A DNA stretch of 64,000 nt from Limnospira fusiformis SAG 85.79 (GCF_012516315.1 NZ_CP051185.1:6267363-6331362); one strand, 5' to 3'. Counted from the first letter of the stretch, positions 1-8,892 are shown. Notes: generated by a model from the letters alone, not told the origin. Numbers and translations are program-made.

Positions 1-75
1 ATTTAAAATCTTAACATATTGTGAATCCACCGGGACCCCAACTCCCTATAAATCCTTAATTTGCCCTAAATCATT

Positions 76-1668
76 ATGTCTATTGGCTATCTCGCCCTGG
101 TACTCCATGCTCACCTACCCTTTGTCAGACACCCCGAAAGTGACTATGTATTAGAGGAAGAGTGGTTATTTGAAGCCATTACCGAAACCTATATTCCTCT
201 GATCCAAATGTTTGAAGGGCTCAAACGTGATCGCATTGAATTCAAAATGACCATGAGCCTGACCCCCCCTCTGGTGTCCATGCTCCGCGATCCGCTTTTG
301 CAAGAACGCTACGACCAACACTTAGCCAAACTACAGGAATTGGTCGAGAAAGAAGTTGACCACAACCAACACAATGACCATCTAGTTTATCTAGCCAAAC
401 ATTATATTGAAGAATTTGCCGAAGCCCGTACCCTCTGGGAAAGATATAGCGGGGATTTAGTTACAGCCTTTAAGCAATTCCAAGACAGCAACAACCTAGA
501 GATTATCACCTGTGGAGCCACCCACGGCTATCTACCCCTAATGAAAATGTACCCCCAAGCGGTACACGCCCAAATCCAAGTCGCCTGCGAACACTACGAA
601 GAAAACTTTGGTCGCCCCCCTAGAGGTATCTGGCTGCCAGAATGCGCCTATTATAATGGTTTGGAAACGATTGTAGCCGACTGTGGTTTACGCTACTTTC
701 TCACCGATGGCCATGGGGTACTCTATGCCCAACCCCGTCCCCGATTTGGTACCTATGCCCCCATTTTTACGGAAACCGGAGTCGCCGTTTTTGCTCGCGA
801 CCATGAATCATCCCAGCAGGTCTGGTCTTCCCAGGTGGGATATCCCGGCTCTCCCGAATATAGAGAGTTTTATAAAGATTTAGGTTGGGAAGCTGAATAT
901 GAATATATTAAACCCTATATCATGCCCAACGGTCAACGGAAAAATACGGGCATCAAATATCACAAAATTACTGGGCGCGACTTAGGACTAGCAGATAAAG
1001 AACTCTATGACCCCTATTGGGCTAAACAAAAAGTCGCGGAACACGCTGCCAATTTTATGTTTAACCGAGAGCGCCAGGTTGAACACCTACAGGGGATTAT
1101 GCAGCGCCCCCCCATTATTGTCTCTCCCTATGATGCGGAACTTTTCGGACACTGGTGGTATGAAGGACCTTGGTTCCTAGATCTTCTGTTCCGCAAGACT
1201 TGGTTTGATCAAGATGTTTACGCGATGACCCATCTAGCTGATTATTTACAGACTTACCCCACCCAGCAGGTCTGTCGTCCGGCTCAGTCGAGTTGGGGTT
1301 ATAAGGGATTTCATGAATATTGGCTTAACCATACTAACTCCTGGATATATCCCCATTTACATAAAGCGACAGAGCGCATGATTTCCCTCGCTTGTCGAGA
1401 AGCGCTTAATGAGTTGGAACTGCGGGCTCTCAATCAGGCGGCGCGGGAATTGCTGCTGGCTCAATCCTCTGACTGGGCTTTTATTATCAGTTCTGGGACT
1501 ATGGTTCCCTATGCTGTGCGCCGCACTAAATCCCATCTCATGCGCTTTAACAAGATTTATGAGGATATCAAGATCGGTAAAATTGATGCGGGATGGCTCC
1601 AAAAGGTGGAAACTCTCGATAATATCTTCCCCAACATTAACTATCGGGTCTATCGACCTGTGATGTAG
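76..1668 (+). CDS. Glycoside hydrolase family 57 protein (probable 1,4-alpha-glucan branching enzyme)
   Basis: A 530-residue cytoplasmic protein of the GH57 type, which acts on alpha-glucans; in this family the roughly 530-residue members are mostly branching enzymes that make alpha-1,6 branches in glycogen. The N-terminus has the family motif LVLHAHLPFVRHPE. The expected catalytic nucleophile is E189 in WLPECAY and the acid is D353 in SPYDAELFGHWW. No signal peptide is visible. The start is the first ATG of the open frame, and a Rho-independent hairpin follows the stop. The family assignment is firm; branching versus other glucan transferase activity is inferred from length and motifs. Confidence 0.88.
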   Translation: MSIGYLALVLHAHLPFVRHPESDYVLEEEWLFEAITETYIPLIQMFEGLKRDRIEFKMTMSLTPPLVSMLRDPLLQERYDQHLAKLQELVEKEVDHNQHNDHLVYLAKHYIEEFAEARTLWERYSGDLVTAFKQFQDSNNLEIITCGATHGYLPLMKMYPQAVHAQIQVACEHYEENFGRPPRGIWLPECAYYNGLETIVADCGLRYFLTDGHGVLYAQPRPRFGTYAPIFTETGVAVFARDHESSQQVWSSQVGYPGSPEYREFYKDLGWEAEYEYIKPYIMPNGQRKNTGIKYHKITGRDLGLADKELYDPYWAKQKVAEHAANFMFNRERQVEHLQGIMQRPPIIVSPYDAELFGHWWYEGPWFLDLLFRKTWFDQDVYAMTHLADYLQTYPTQQVCRPAQSSWGYKGFHEYWLNHTNSWIYPHLHKATERMISLACREALNELELRALNQAARELLLAQSSDWAFIISSGTMVPYAVRRTKSHLMRFNKIYEDIKIGKIDAGWLQKVETLDNIFPNINYRVYRPVM

Positions 1669-1711
1669 CCTCACCCCTACCCCCGCTCTAACCCTCCTAT
1701 CATCCTATCAA

Positions 1712-1742
1712 CCCTAGCCACTAAGGGGGCTGGGGCTTTTTT
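1712..1742 (+). terminator. Rho-independent terminator after the GH57 gene
   Basis: CCCTAGCC pairs with GGCTGGGG (one T-G wobble) across an 8-base loop and is followed by C and six T residues. It lies 44 bases after the GH57 stop codon, so it probably separates that gene from the small-protein array. Confidence 0.75.
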
Positions 1743-1801
1743 GTCAGAATGCGATCGCTAATTTAGCCCGAAACTAATGTTAAATTTTGTAAACTTCTGG
1801 T

Positions 1802-1838
1802 ATTCTGTAAAATAGACTACAGAATTTTATAGTATAGT
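1802..1838 (+). promoter_or_regulatory. Candidate operator and -10 region of the small-protein array
   Basis: A perfect inverted repeat ATTCTGTA / TACAGAAT with an 8-base spacer is followed directly by two overlapping TATAGT hexamers at 1828-1838, about 50 bases before the first small ORF. A dyad beside a -10 box suggests repressor control, but no regulator is known. The later copies lack this block and start directly after a 54-base intergenic repeat, so they may depend on read-through from here. Confidence 0.45.
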
Positions 1839-1887
1839 AGTAAGCGTGGGGGAAAAAACCCACTCAAATCACTAGGAGACAAAAAAC

Positions 1888-2085
1888 ATGGGTACTCAGG
1901 ACCAAGCACGGGCGTTAATGATGGGTCATCACCAAAATATCAAGAACCGTCAGCAATCTATGCTCAACCGTTCGGCTCAAGAAGTAGGTATGGAAGATGT
2001 GGGTGACTACTACAGCACCATCCAAGGGAAACCTAACTCCAATTCAAGTATGAGTTACGATCGCAGTTCCTCATCAATGAGTTAA
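1888..2085 (+). CDS. Small conserved cyanobacterial protein, array copy 1
   Basis: A 65-residue hydrophilic protein with no signal peptide or membrane segment. It has an N-terminal basic/His part (ALMMGHHQNIKNRQQSML), a middle motif DVGDYYSTIQGKP and a Ser-rich tail ending SSSSMS. A strong Shine-Dalgarno sequence AGGAGA sits 8 bases before the ATG. I do not recognise a function; the length and motif pattern suggest a short protein family found in cyanobacteria. This copy has M35-E36 where the next three intact copies have I35-D36, and it carries the only obvious promoter region. Confidence 0.75.
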   Translation: MGTQDQARALMMGHHQNIKNRQQSMLNRSAQEVGMEDVGDYYSTIQGKPNSNSSMSYDRSSSSMS

Positions 2086-2139
2086 AGCACTTCAACCCTT
2101 TTTCAATCAGTTAATTCCATATACTAGGAGACAAAAATC

Positions 2140-2337
2140 ATGGGTACTCAGGACCAAGCACGAGCTTTAATGATGGGTCATCACCAAAATATCAAGAACC
2201 GTCAGCAATCTATGCTCAACCGTTCGGCTCAAGAAGTAGGTATCGACGATGTGGGCGATTATTATAGCACCATCCAAGGGAAACCTAACTCCAATTCAAG
2301 TATGAGTTACGATCGCAGTTCCTCATCAATGAGTTAA
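2140..2337 (+). CDS. Small conserved cyanobacterial protein, array copy 2
   Basis: 65 residues, the same as copy 1 except for I35-D36 in place of M35-E36. The upstream 54-base spacer carries ACTAGGAGAC as ribosome binding site. The repeat period is 252 bases, so gene and spacer were duplicated together. Function unknown. Confidence 0.72.
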   Translation: MGTQDQARALMMGHHQNIKNRQQSMLNRSAQEVGIDDVGDYYSTIQGKPNSNSSMSYDRSSSSMS

Positions 2338-2391
2338 AGCACTTCAACCCTTTTTCAATCAGTTAATTCCATATACTAGGAGACAAAAATC

Positions 2392-2590
2392 ATGGGTACT
2401 CAGGACCGAAGCACGAGCTTTAATGATGGGTCATCACCAAAATATCAAGAACCGTCAGCAATCTATGCTCAACCGTTCGGCTCAAGAAGTAGGTATCGAC
2501 GATGTGGGCGATTATTATAGCACCATCCAAGGGAAACCTAACTCCAATTCAAGTATGAGTTACGATCGCAGTTCCTCATCAATGAGTTAA
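2392..2590 (+). pseudogene. Small protein array copy 3, frameshifted
   Basis: This copy matches its neighbours base for base over most of its length but has one extra G after CAGGACC at about 2407. The reading frame therefore shifts after the fifth codon and the normal protein is not made. Start codon, ribosome binding site and the rest of the body are intact, which points to a recent event or a sequencing error. Confidence 0.8.
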
Positions 2591-2644
2591 AGCACTTCAA
2601 CCCTTTTTCAATCAGTTAATTCCATATACTAGGAGACAAAAATC

Positions 2645-2842
2645 ATGGGTACTCAGGACCAAGCACGAGCTTTAATGATGGGTCATCACCAAAATATCAA
2701 GAACCGTCAGCAATCTATGCTCAACCGTTCGGCTCAAGAAGTAGGTATCGACGATGTGGGCGATTATTATAGCACCATCCAAGGGAAACCTAACTCCAAT
2801 TCAAGTATGAGTTACGATCGCAGTTCCTCATCAATGAGTTAA
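2645..2842 (+). CDS. Small conserved cyanobacterial protein, array copy 4
   Basis: 65 residues, identical in protein sequence to copy 2, with the same spacer and ribosome binding site. Identity at DNA level indicates very recent duplication or gene conversion. Function unknown. Confidence 0.72.
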   Translation: MGTQDQARALMMGHHQNIKNRQQSMLNRSAQEVGIDDVGDYYSTIQGKPNSNSSMSYDRSSSSMS

Positions 2843-2896
2843 AGCACTTCAACCCTTTTTCAATCAGTTAATTCCATATACTAGGAGACAAAAATC

Positions 2897-3094
2897 ATGG
2901 GTACTCAGGACCAAGCACGAGCTTTAATGATGGGTCATCACCAAAATATCAAGAACCGTCAGCAATCTATGCTCAACCGTTCGGCTCAAGAAGTAGGTAT
3001 CGACGATGTGGGCGATTATTATAGCACCATCCAAGGGAAACCTAACTCCAATTCAAGTATGAGTTACGATCGCAGTTCCTCATCAATGAGTTAA
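2897..3094 (+). CDS. Small conserved cyanobacterial protein, array copy 5
   Basis: 65 residues, identical to copies 2 and 4. Its downstream spacer diverges from the repeat after the stop codon, marking the right edge of the recent 252-base amplification. Confidence 0.72.
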   Translation: MGTQDQARALMMGHHQNIKNRQQSMLNRSAQEVGIDDVGDYYSTIQGKPNSNSSMSYDRSSSSMS

Positions 3095-3167
3095 AGGACT
3101 GCAACCCTTTTTAAATTCCTCATTTCAATCTGACTTAATAAATATCAATTAGCGGGAGACCAAAACC

Positions 3168-3362
3168 ATGTGTACTCAAGATGAAGCCAGGGCGCTAATG
3201 ATGCGTCATCATCATAACATCAAGAACCGTCAGCAATCTATGCTCAACCGTTCGGCGCAGGAAGTAGGTATCGATGTTGGGGATTATTATAGCACGATTC
3301 AAGGCAAACCCCATTCCGACTCACGGGATAACTACGATCGCTCCCGAGCTTCGATGAGTTAA
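3168..3362 (+). CDS. Small conserved cyanobacterial protein, diverged array copy 6
   Basis: 64 residues with the same architecture but clear divergence: C2, E6, MRHHHN in place of MGHHQN, one residue lost in the IDVGDYY motif, and an HSDSRDNYDRSRASMS tail. The ribosome binding site is GGGAGA rather than AGGAGA. Because the other copies are almost identical to each other, this is probably the older paralogue that the array grew beside. Conservation of the ALMM, IKNRQQSMLNRSAQEVG and YYSTIQGKP blocks shows that these are under selection. Confidence 0.72.
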   Translation: MCTQDEARALMMRHHHNIKNRQQSMLNRSAQEVGIDVGDYYSTIQGKPHSDSRDNYDRSRASMS

Positions 3363-3402
3363 AATTTCAACACCACGAAAAATTGAAAAATCTTTGTCCC
3401 CA

Positions 3403-3430
3403 CCCCCACCTAGCCGTCTTCAGGTGGGGG
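3403..3430 (+). repeat. Hairpin after the small-protein array
   Basis: CCCCCACCT pairs perfectly with AGGTGGGGG over a 10-base loop, 40 bases after the last small ORF. There is no T-run, so it may be a processing or stability hairpin, or a remnant of a mobile-element end. Confidence 0.55.
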
Positions 3431-3460
3431 ATAGTTAATTATCCATGAATTTGTTTGTGC

Positions 3461-3497
3461 AAATCCCCACTGTAGCAATCCCGCTGGGTGGGGATTT
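3461..3497 (+). terminator. Hairpin upstream of argJ
   Basis: AAATCCCCAC pairs with GTGGGGATTT (10 bases, perfect) across a 17-base loop and ends in a short T-run. It is plausible as the terminator of the small-protein array. Confidence 0.5.
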
Positions 3498-3512
3498 TCA
3501 ATTAAAACTTGG

Positions 3513-3549
3513 TATAATGCCTTCTGCTCAAGAGTAGATGCTAGAAGGC
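3513..3549 (+). promoter_or_regulatory. argJ -10 box and leader hairpin
   Basis: A perfect TATAAT at 3513-3518 is followed by GCCTTCT (3519-3525), which pairs with AGAAGGC (3543-3549), placed 7 bases before the argJ ATG. I see no good -35. The stem would occupy the 5' end of the mRNA and part of the ribosome binding region, so it could affect translation. Confidence 0.45.
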
Positions 3550-3556
3550 GAAACCT

Positions 3557-4798
3557 ATGTCAGAGTGGCAAAAGATTGATGGTGGCATCACCGCACCCAA
3601 GGGATATAAAGCCAGTGGAATCACCGCCGGGCTCAAACCTTCTGGAGCGCCAGACTTAGCGTTGATTATATCAGATGTAGAGGCGATCGCAGCGGGGGTA
3701 TTTACGACATCCCAAGTGCGCGCCGCCTGTGTAGATTATTGTCGGCAAAAGTTAGAAGCGAAACCCAGTGTGCGGGCGATTTTATGTAATTCCGGTCAAG
3801 CCAACGCCGGGACAGGACAGCAGGGGTGGGAAGATGCCCAAGATAGTGCGAAAGCCTTGGCGGCGGCGTTAAATATTGATCCAGATTCGATTTTACTAGC
3901 TTCCACCGGAGTCATCGGTAAACGGATTAAAATGGAGGAACTCATAGCAGCCATTCCCCAATTAGTGTCTGAGGTTTCCGAAAACGGCGGGACAGCGGCA
4001 GCCGGGGCAATTATGACGACGGATTTGGTGATGAAATCCATTGCTTTAGAAACTCAATTTGGCGATCGCCCGGTGCGGATTGGTGGCATTGCCAAAGGTT
4101 CGGGGATGATTCATCCTAATATGGCAACAATGCTGGCTTTTGTCACCTGTGATGCTGCGGTTTCTCCTCCTCTGTGGCAAGAAATGCTGACTAGGGCTGC
4201 CAATCGTAGTTTTAATCAAATTACAGTTGATGGGGATACTAGCACCAACGACACGCTGATTGCTTTAGCTAATGGTCAGTCCCGCACTCCGGCAATTACT
4301 GGACCCGGACCTGATGCTGATAAATTAGAAGCGATGCTGACAGCAGTTTGTGAACATTTAGCTAAGGCGATCGCCAGAGATGGAGAAGGGGCTACCTGTT
4401 TAATTGAAGTGCAGGTAACTGGCGCACCCACAGAAGCAGCGGCGGCTATGGTTGCTAAAACTATTGTTGGGTCTTCTTTATTAAAGGCGGCGATTTTCGG
4501 TTGTGACCCTAATTGGGGAAGAATTGCGGCTGCAGCCGGACGGGCTGGGGTTCGTTTTGACCAGGATAAGTTAGAGATTTCCTTGGGTGAGTTTCAACTG
4601 ATGAAAAATGGTCAGCCTTTAGCTTTTGATGCAGCTGCGGCCAGTAATTATTTAAAACTGGCTAAAACTGCGGCTTATCTTCAGGAAGATACAGTGTTAA
4701 TCAAGGTTAAAATTGGTGATGAGCCAGGAAGTAGTAAGGCTTGGGGATGTGACCTTAGCTATGATTATGTGAAAATTAATGCAGAATACACTACTTAA
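3557..4798 (+). CDS. argJ: Bifunctional glutamate N-acetyltransferase / amino-acid acetyltransferase (ornithine acetyltransferase)
   Basis: A 413-residue ArgJ, the normal family length. It transfers acetyl from N-acetylornithine to glutamate, and in bifunctional forms also makes N-acetylglutamate from acetyl-CoA, in the arginine pathway. Visible hallmarks are GITAGLKPSGAPDLALI at the N-terminus, the oxyanion region STGVIG, and the self-cleavage site KGSGMIHPNMATML, where T191 becomes the nucleophile of the beta chain. The C-terminal motif DPNWGRIAAAAGRAG is also present. The gene stands alone and is followed by a hairpin. Mono- versus bifunctional activity cannot be read from sequence. Confidence 0.95.
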   Translation: MSEWQKIDGGITAPKGYKASGITAGLKPSGAPDLALIISDVEAIAAGVFTTSQVRAACVDYCRQKLEAKPSVRAILCNSGQANAGTGQQGWEDAQDSAKALAAALNIDPDSILLASTGVIGKRIKMEELIAAIPQLVSEVSENGGTAAAGAIMTTDLVMKSIALETQFGDRPVRIGGIAKGSGMIHPNMATMLAFVTCDAAVSPPLWQEMLTRAANRSFNQITVDGDTSTNDTLIALANGQSRTPAITGPGPDADKLEAMLTAVCEHLAKAIARDGEGATCLIEVQVTGAPTEAAAAMVAKTIVGSSLLKAAIFGCDPNWGRIAAAAGRAGVRFDQDKLEISLGEFQLMKNGQPLAFDAAAASNYLKLAKTAAYLQEDTVLIKVKIGDEPGSSKAWGCDLSYDYVKINAEYTT

Positions 4799-4812
4799 TT
4801 GGTCTTGACCTG

Positions 4813-4845
4813 ATCAACCCGGTTGCTCACAGAAACCGGGTTGAT
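4813..4845. terminator. Bidirectional hairpin between argJ and the Uma2 array
   Basis: ATCAACCCGGTT pairs with AACCGGGTTGAT (12 bases) around a 9-base loop, between genes that converge. Its core AACCCGGTT is the core of the palindrome that recurs in the right half of the window. Confidence 0.6.
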
Positions 4846-4873
4846 TGTTCCGACAAATATCAACTATTCGCGC

Positions 4874-5575
4874 TCACAGGGTTTCTGGATCGATACCCAA
4901 TTCCCGGAGTTTCGCCAAGGCGCGATCGCGTTCTTGTTTTGCCTTATCCCGTTCTTGTTGTGCCTCATTGCGTTCTTGTTGTGCGCGATCGCGTTCATCA
5001 AACAAATCCCCCGGTTCTTTGAACAATTCCCCATTAGGGTGATACACTGCTAAACCATCATCAAACAGCTCAAAGCGAATGTTCAACAGTGGAGAAGTCC
5101 AGGGGAAATCTAGGGGGGTAATTAACACCAAGCTATCTTCGGGGGTAGCCCGTTGAAAACCCCAAAAATTATGGGATTGGGGATTATAAAAATACATCTC
5201 CAGCACGCCATACTGTTGATAAAATTGTTGTTTGGCAGCCATTTCGCTCATGGTGTTACTGGGAGAGAGGATCTCAAACACCACTTGCGGCGGAATGTTG
5301 TCTTCTTCCCACTGTTTATAACTACCGCGCGCGCCATCAGGACGACCTAACACCACCATCGCATCAGGGGCTTGTCTGGGAGCGGGGGGACGTTCTACCT
5401 GGACGGGATACCAGAGTAAATCCCCCGCCACAAAAGCCACTTGTGACTTGAGAAGTTGTTTAAGGTTGCTGACTAGCCGCACAATCCAGCCATACTGGAG
5501 GGTATTTTCCGCCATCGGTTTACCATCAGAGTCGGGGTAGAGGATATGAGGGGGGATAGGAGTTTGAACCATCAT
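4874..5575 (-). CDS. Uma2 family protein (DUF820), array copy 1, three heptads
   Basis: A 233-residue protein of the Uma2/DUF820 family, which has a PD-(D/E)XK nuclease fold and is greatly expanded in cyanobacteria; its cellular target is unknown. The likely catalytic residues are D71 (in APDAMVV), E101 (in VVFEILSPSN) and K115 (in EMAAKQQFYQQYGV). From about residue 193 the protein turns into a charged coiled coil of 7-residue units such as ERDRAQQ, ERNEAQQ and ERDKAKQ, here three before the constant end ALAKLRELGIDPETL. Each copy has its own -10 box about 30 bases upstream. The start is ATGATG; the second ATG is equally possible. Confidence 0.85.
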   Translation of the reverse strand: MMVQTPIPPHILYPDSDGKPMAENTLQYGWIVRLVSNLKQLLKSQVAFVAGDLLWYPVQVERPPAPRQAPDAMVVLGRPDGARGSYKQWEEDNIPPQVVFEILSPSNTMSEMAAKQQFYQQYGVLEMYFYNPQSHNFWGFQRATPEDSLVLITPLDFPWTSPLLNIRFELFDDGLAVYHPNGELFKEPGDLFDERDRAQQERNEAQQERDKAKQERDRALAKLRELGIDPETL

Positions 5576-5604
5576 TCAGTACCCGGATGAATCAATATTC
5601 ACCT

Positions 5605-5610
5605 ATTATA
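5605..5610 (-). promoter_or_regulatory. Promoter -10 box repeated before every Uma2 copy
   Basis: On the minus strand this reads TATAAT, 30 bases before the start codon of array copy 1. The same box lies at the same distance before every other copy (for example 6446-6451), because the 118-base spacer is duplicated with the gene. Each copy could therefore be transcribed on its own. No convincing -35 hexamer is seen. Confidence 0.55.
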
Positions 5611-5693
5611 TAGCGACCCTAGAACGGTTGTGGAATCAGCCCTCGCCCTCAATCTGAATCCCAGAGAGGGACAGGAACTTTTGCTCACAATTA

Positions 5694-6416
5694 TCAGAGG
5701 GTTTCTGGATCGATACCCAATTCCCGGAGTTTCGCAAAGGCGCGATCGCGTTGTTGTTGTGCCTCATTGCGTTCTTGTTGTGCGCGATCGCGTTCTTGTT
5801 TTGCCTCATTGCGTTCTTGTTGTGCGCGATCGCGTTCATCAAACAAATCCCCCGGTTCTTTGAACAATTCCCCATTAGGGTGATACACTGCTAAACCATC
5901 ATCAAACAGCTCAAAGCGAATGTTCAACAGTGGAGAAGTCCAGGGGAAATCTAGGGGGGTAATTAACACCAAGCTATCTTCGGGGGTAGCCCGTTGAAAA
6001 CCCCAAAAATTATGGGATTGGGGATTATAAAAATACATCTCCAGCACGCCATACTGTTGATAAAATTGTTGTTTGGCGGCCATTTCGCTCATGGTGTTAC
6101 TGGGAGAGAGGATTTCAAACACCACTTGCGGCGGAATGTTGTCTTCTTCCCACTGTTTATAACTACCGCGCGCGCCATCAGGACGACCTAACACCACCAT
6201 CGCATCAGGGGCTTGTCTGGGAGCGGGGGGACGTTCTACCTGGACGGGATACCAGAGTAAATCCCCCGCCACAAAAGCTACCTGTGACTTGAGAAGTTGT
6301 TTAAGGTTGCTCACTAGCCGCACAATCCAGCCATACTGGAGGGTATTTTCCGCCATCGGTTTACCATCAGAGTCGGGGTAGAGGATATGAGGGGGGATAG
6401 GAGTTTGAACCATCAT
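5694..6416 (-). CDS. Uma2 family protein, array copy 2, four heptads
   Basis: 240 residues. The body is essentially that of copy 1 with D71, E101 and K115 kept, A65, and four heptads (with ERNEAKQ second and ERNEAQQ fourth) before the FAKLRELG version of the C-terminal end. Confidence 0.85.
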   Translation of the reverse strand: MMVQTPIPPHILYPDSDGKPMAENTLQYGWIVRLVSNLKQLLKSQVAFVAGDLLWYPVQVERPPAPRQAPDAMVVLGRPDGARGSYKQWEEDNIPPQVVFEILSPSNTMSEMAAKQQFYQQYGVLEMYFYNPQSHNFWGFQRATPEDSLVLITPLDFPWTSPLLNIRFELFDDGLAVYHPNGELFKEPGDLFDERDRAQQERNEAKQERDRAQQERNEAQQQRDRAFAKLRELGIDPETL

Positions 6417-6534
6417 TCAGTACCCGGATGAATCAATATTCACCTATTATATAGCGACCCTAGAACGGTTGTGGAATCAGCCCTCGCCCTCAATGTGAAT
6501 CCCAGAGAGGGACAGGAACTTTTGCTCACAATTA

Positions 6535-7216
6535 TCAGAGGGTTTCTGGATCGATACCCAATTCCCGGAGTTTCGCAAAGGCGCGATCGCGTTCTTGTTG
6601 TGCCTCATTGCGTTCTTGTTGTGCGCGATCGCGTTCATCAAACAAATCCCCCGGTTCTTTGAACAATTCCCCATTAGGGTGATACACTGCTAAACCATCA
6701 TCAAACAGCTCAAAGCGAATGTTCAACAGTGGGGAAGTCCAGGGGAAATCTAGGGGGGTAATTAACACCAAGCTATCTTCGGGGGTAGCCCGTTGAAAAC
6801 CCCAAAAATTATGGGATTGGGGATTATAAAAATACATCTCCAGCACGCCATACTGTTGATAAAATTGTTGTTTGGCAGCCATTTCGCTCATGGTGTTACT
6901 GGGAGAGAGGATTTCAAACACCACTTGCGGCGGAATGTTGTCTTCTTCCCACTGTTTATAACTACCGCGCGCGCCATCAGGACGACCTAACACCACCATC
7001 GCATCAGGGGCTTGTCTGGGGACGGGGGGGACGTTCTACCTGGACGGGATACCAGAGTAAATCCCCCGCCACAAAAGCTACTTGTGACTTGAGAAGTTGT
7101 TTAAGGTTGCTGACTAGCCGCACAATCCAGCCATACTGGAGGGTATTTTCCGCCATCGGTTTACCATCAGAGTCGGGGTAGAGGATATGAGGGGGGATAG
7201 GAGTTTGAACCATCAT
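6535..7216 (-). pseudogene. Uma2 family, array copy 3, frameshifted in a G-run
   Basis: The start and first 64 codons are normal, but the run of six G at the codons for ERPP has seven (7024-7030). The frame breaks and a 70-residue product ends in RPQTSP. The rest of the gene, including E101, K115 and two heptads, stays open from 6999 down to 6535. A reversible slip at this run would restore the full protein. Confidence 0.85.
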
Positions 7217-7276
7217 TCAGTACCCGGATGAATCAATATTCACCTATTATATAGCGACCCTAGAACGGTTGTGGAA

Positions 7277-7975
7277 TCAGCCCTCGCCCTCAATCTGAAT
7301 CCCAGAGAGGGACAGGAACTTTTGCTCACAATTATCAGAGGGTTTCTGGATCGATACCCAATTCCCGGAGTTTCGCAAAGGCGCGATTGCGTTTTCATCA
7401 AACAAATCCCCCGGTTCTTTGAACAATTCCCCATTAGGATGATACACAGCTAAACCATCATCAAACAGCTCAAAGCGAATGTTCAACAGTGGAGAAGTCC
7501 AGGGGAAATCTAGGGGGGTAATTAACACCAAGCTATCTTCGGGGGTAGCCCGTTGAAAACCCCAAAAATTATGGGATTGGGGATTATAAAAATACATCTC
7601 CAGCACGCCATACTGTTGATAAAATTGTTGTTTGGCAGCCATTTCGCTCATGGTGTTACTGGGAGAGAGGATCTCAAACACCACTTGCGGCGGAATGTTG
7701 TCTTCTTCCCACTGTTTATAACTACCGCGCGCGCCATCAGGACGACCTAACACCACCATCGCATCAGGGGCTTGTCTGGGAGCGGGGGGACGTTCTACCT
7801 GGACGGGATACCAGAGTAAATCCCCCGCCACAAAAGCCACTTGTGACTTGAGAAGTTGTTTAAGGTTGCTGACTAGCCGCACAATCCAGCCATACTGGAG
7901 GGTATTTTCCGCCATCGGTTTACCATCAGAGTCGGGGTAGAGGATATGAGGGGGGATAGGAGTTTGAACCATCAT
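7277..7975 (-). CDS. Uma2 family protein, array copy 4, altered C-terminus
   Basis: 232 residues. The catalytic body is intact, but where other copies read GCGTTCATC this one has two extra T (near 7395) and no heptads. The frame therefore leaves the normal end, passes the usual stop and continues into the spacer with about 38 foreign residues starting NAIAPLRNSG. The coiled coil is lost, so this may be a damaged copy. Confidence 0.75.
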   Translation of the reverse strand: MMVQTPIPPHILYPDSDGKPMAENTLQYGWIVRLVSNLKQLLKSQVAFVAGDLLWYPVQVERPPAPRQAPDAMVVLGRPDGARGSYKQWEEDNIPPQVVFEILSPSNTMSEMAAKQQFYQQYGVLEMYFYNPQSHNFWGFQRATPEDSLVLITPLDFPWTSPLLNIRFELFDDGLAVYHPNGELFKEPGDLFDENAIAPLRNSGNWVSIQKPSDNCEQKFLSLSGIQIEGEG

Positions 7976-8093
7976 TCAGTACCCGGATGAATCAATATTC
8001 ACCTATTATATAGCGACCCTAGAACGGTTGTGGAATCAGCCCTCGCCCTCAATCTGAATCCCAGAGAGGGACAGGAACTTTTGCTCACAATTA

Positions 8094-8774
8094 TCAGAGG
8101 GTTTCTGGATCGATACCCAATTCCCGGAGTTTCGCAAAGGCGCGATCGCGTTCTTGTTGTGCCTCATTGCGTTCTTGTTGTGCGCGATCGCGTTCATCAA
8201 ACAAATCCCCCGGTTCTTTGAACAATTCCCCATTAGGGTGATACACAGCTAAACCATCATCAAACAGCTCAAAGCGAATGTTCAACAGTGGAGAAGTCCA
8301 GGGGAAATCTAGGGGGGTAATTAACACCAAGCTATCTTCGGGGGTAGCCCGTTGAAAACCCCAAAAATTATGGGATTGGGGATTATAAAAATACATCTCC
8401 AGCACGCCATACTGTTGATAAAATTGTTGTTTGGCAGCCATTTCGCTCATGGTGTTACTGGGAGAGAGGATTTCAAACACCACTTGCGGCGGAATGTTGT
8501 CTTCTTCCCACTGTTTATAACTACCGCGCGCGCCATCAGGACGACCTAACACCACCATCGCATCAGGGGCTTGTCTGGGAACGGGGGGACGTTCTACCTG
8601 GACGGGATACCAGAGTAAATCCCCCGCCACAAAAGCCACTTGTGACTTGAGAAGTTGTTTAAGGTTGCTCACTAGCCGGACAATCCAGCCATACTGGAGG
8701 GTATTTTCCGCCATCGGTTTACCATCAGAGTCGGGGTAGAGGATATGAGGGGGGATAGGAGTTTGAACCATCAT
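8094..8774 (-). CDS. Uma2 family protein, array copy 5, two heptads
   Basis: 226 residues with V65, catalytic residues kept, heptads ERDRAQQ and ERNEAQQ, and the FAKLRELG end. Confidence 0.85.
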   Translation of the reverse strand: MMVQTPIPPHILYPDSDGKPMAENTLQYGWIVRLVSNLKQLLKSQVAFVAGDLLWYPVQVERPPVPRQAPDAMVVLGRPDGARGSYKQWEEDNIPPQVVFEILSPSNTMSEMAAKQQFYQQYGVLEMYFYNPQSHNFWGFQRATPEDSLVLITPLDFPWTSPLLNIRFELFDDGLAVYHPNGELFKEPGDLFDERDRAQQERNEAQQERDRAFAKLRELGIDPETL

Positions 8775-8892
8775 TCAGTACCCGGATGAATCAATATTCA
8801 CCTATTATATAGCGACCCTAGAACGGTTGTGGAATCAGCCCTCGCCCTCAATCTGAATCCCAGAGAGGGACAGGAACTTTTGCTCACAATTA

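Larger units (their letters stand above)
1863..3094 (+). repeat. Tandem array of five 252-base gene units
   Basis: Five near-identical head-to-tail units, each a 198-base ORF plus a 54-base spacer, begin at 1888, 2140, 2392, 2645 and 2897. The one-base longer step between copies 3 and 4 is the frameshifting insertion. Confidence 0.9.

Noticed and set aside
3403-3497. IS200/IS605 element ends suggested by the two hairpins
   Set aside because: No transposase or TnpB fragment is present nearby, and the second hairpin works equally well as a terminator.
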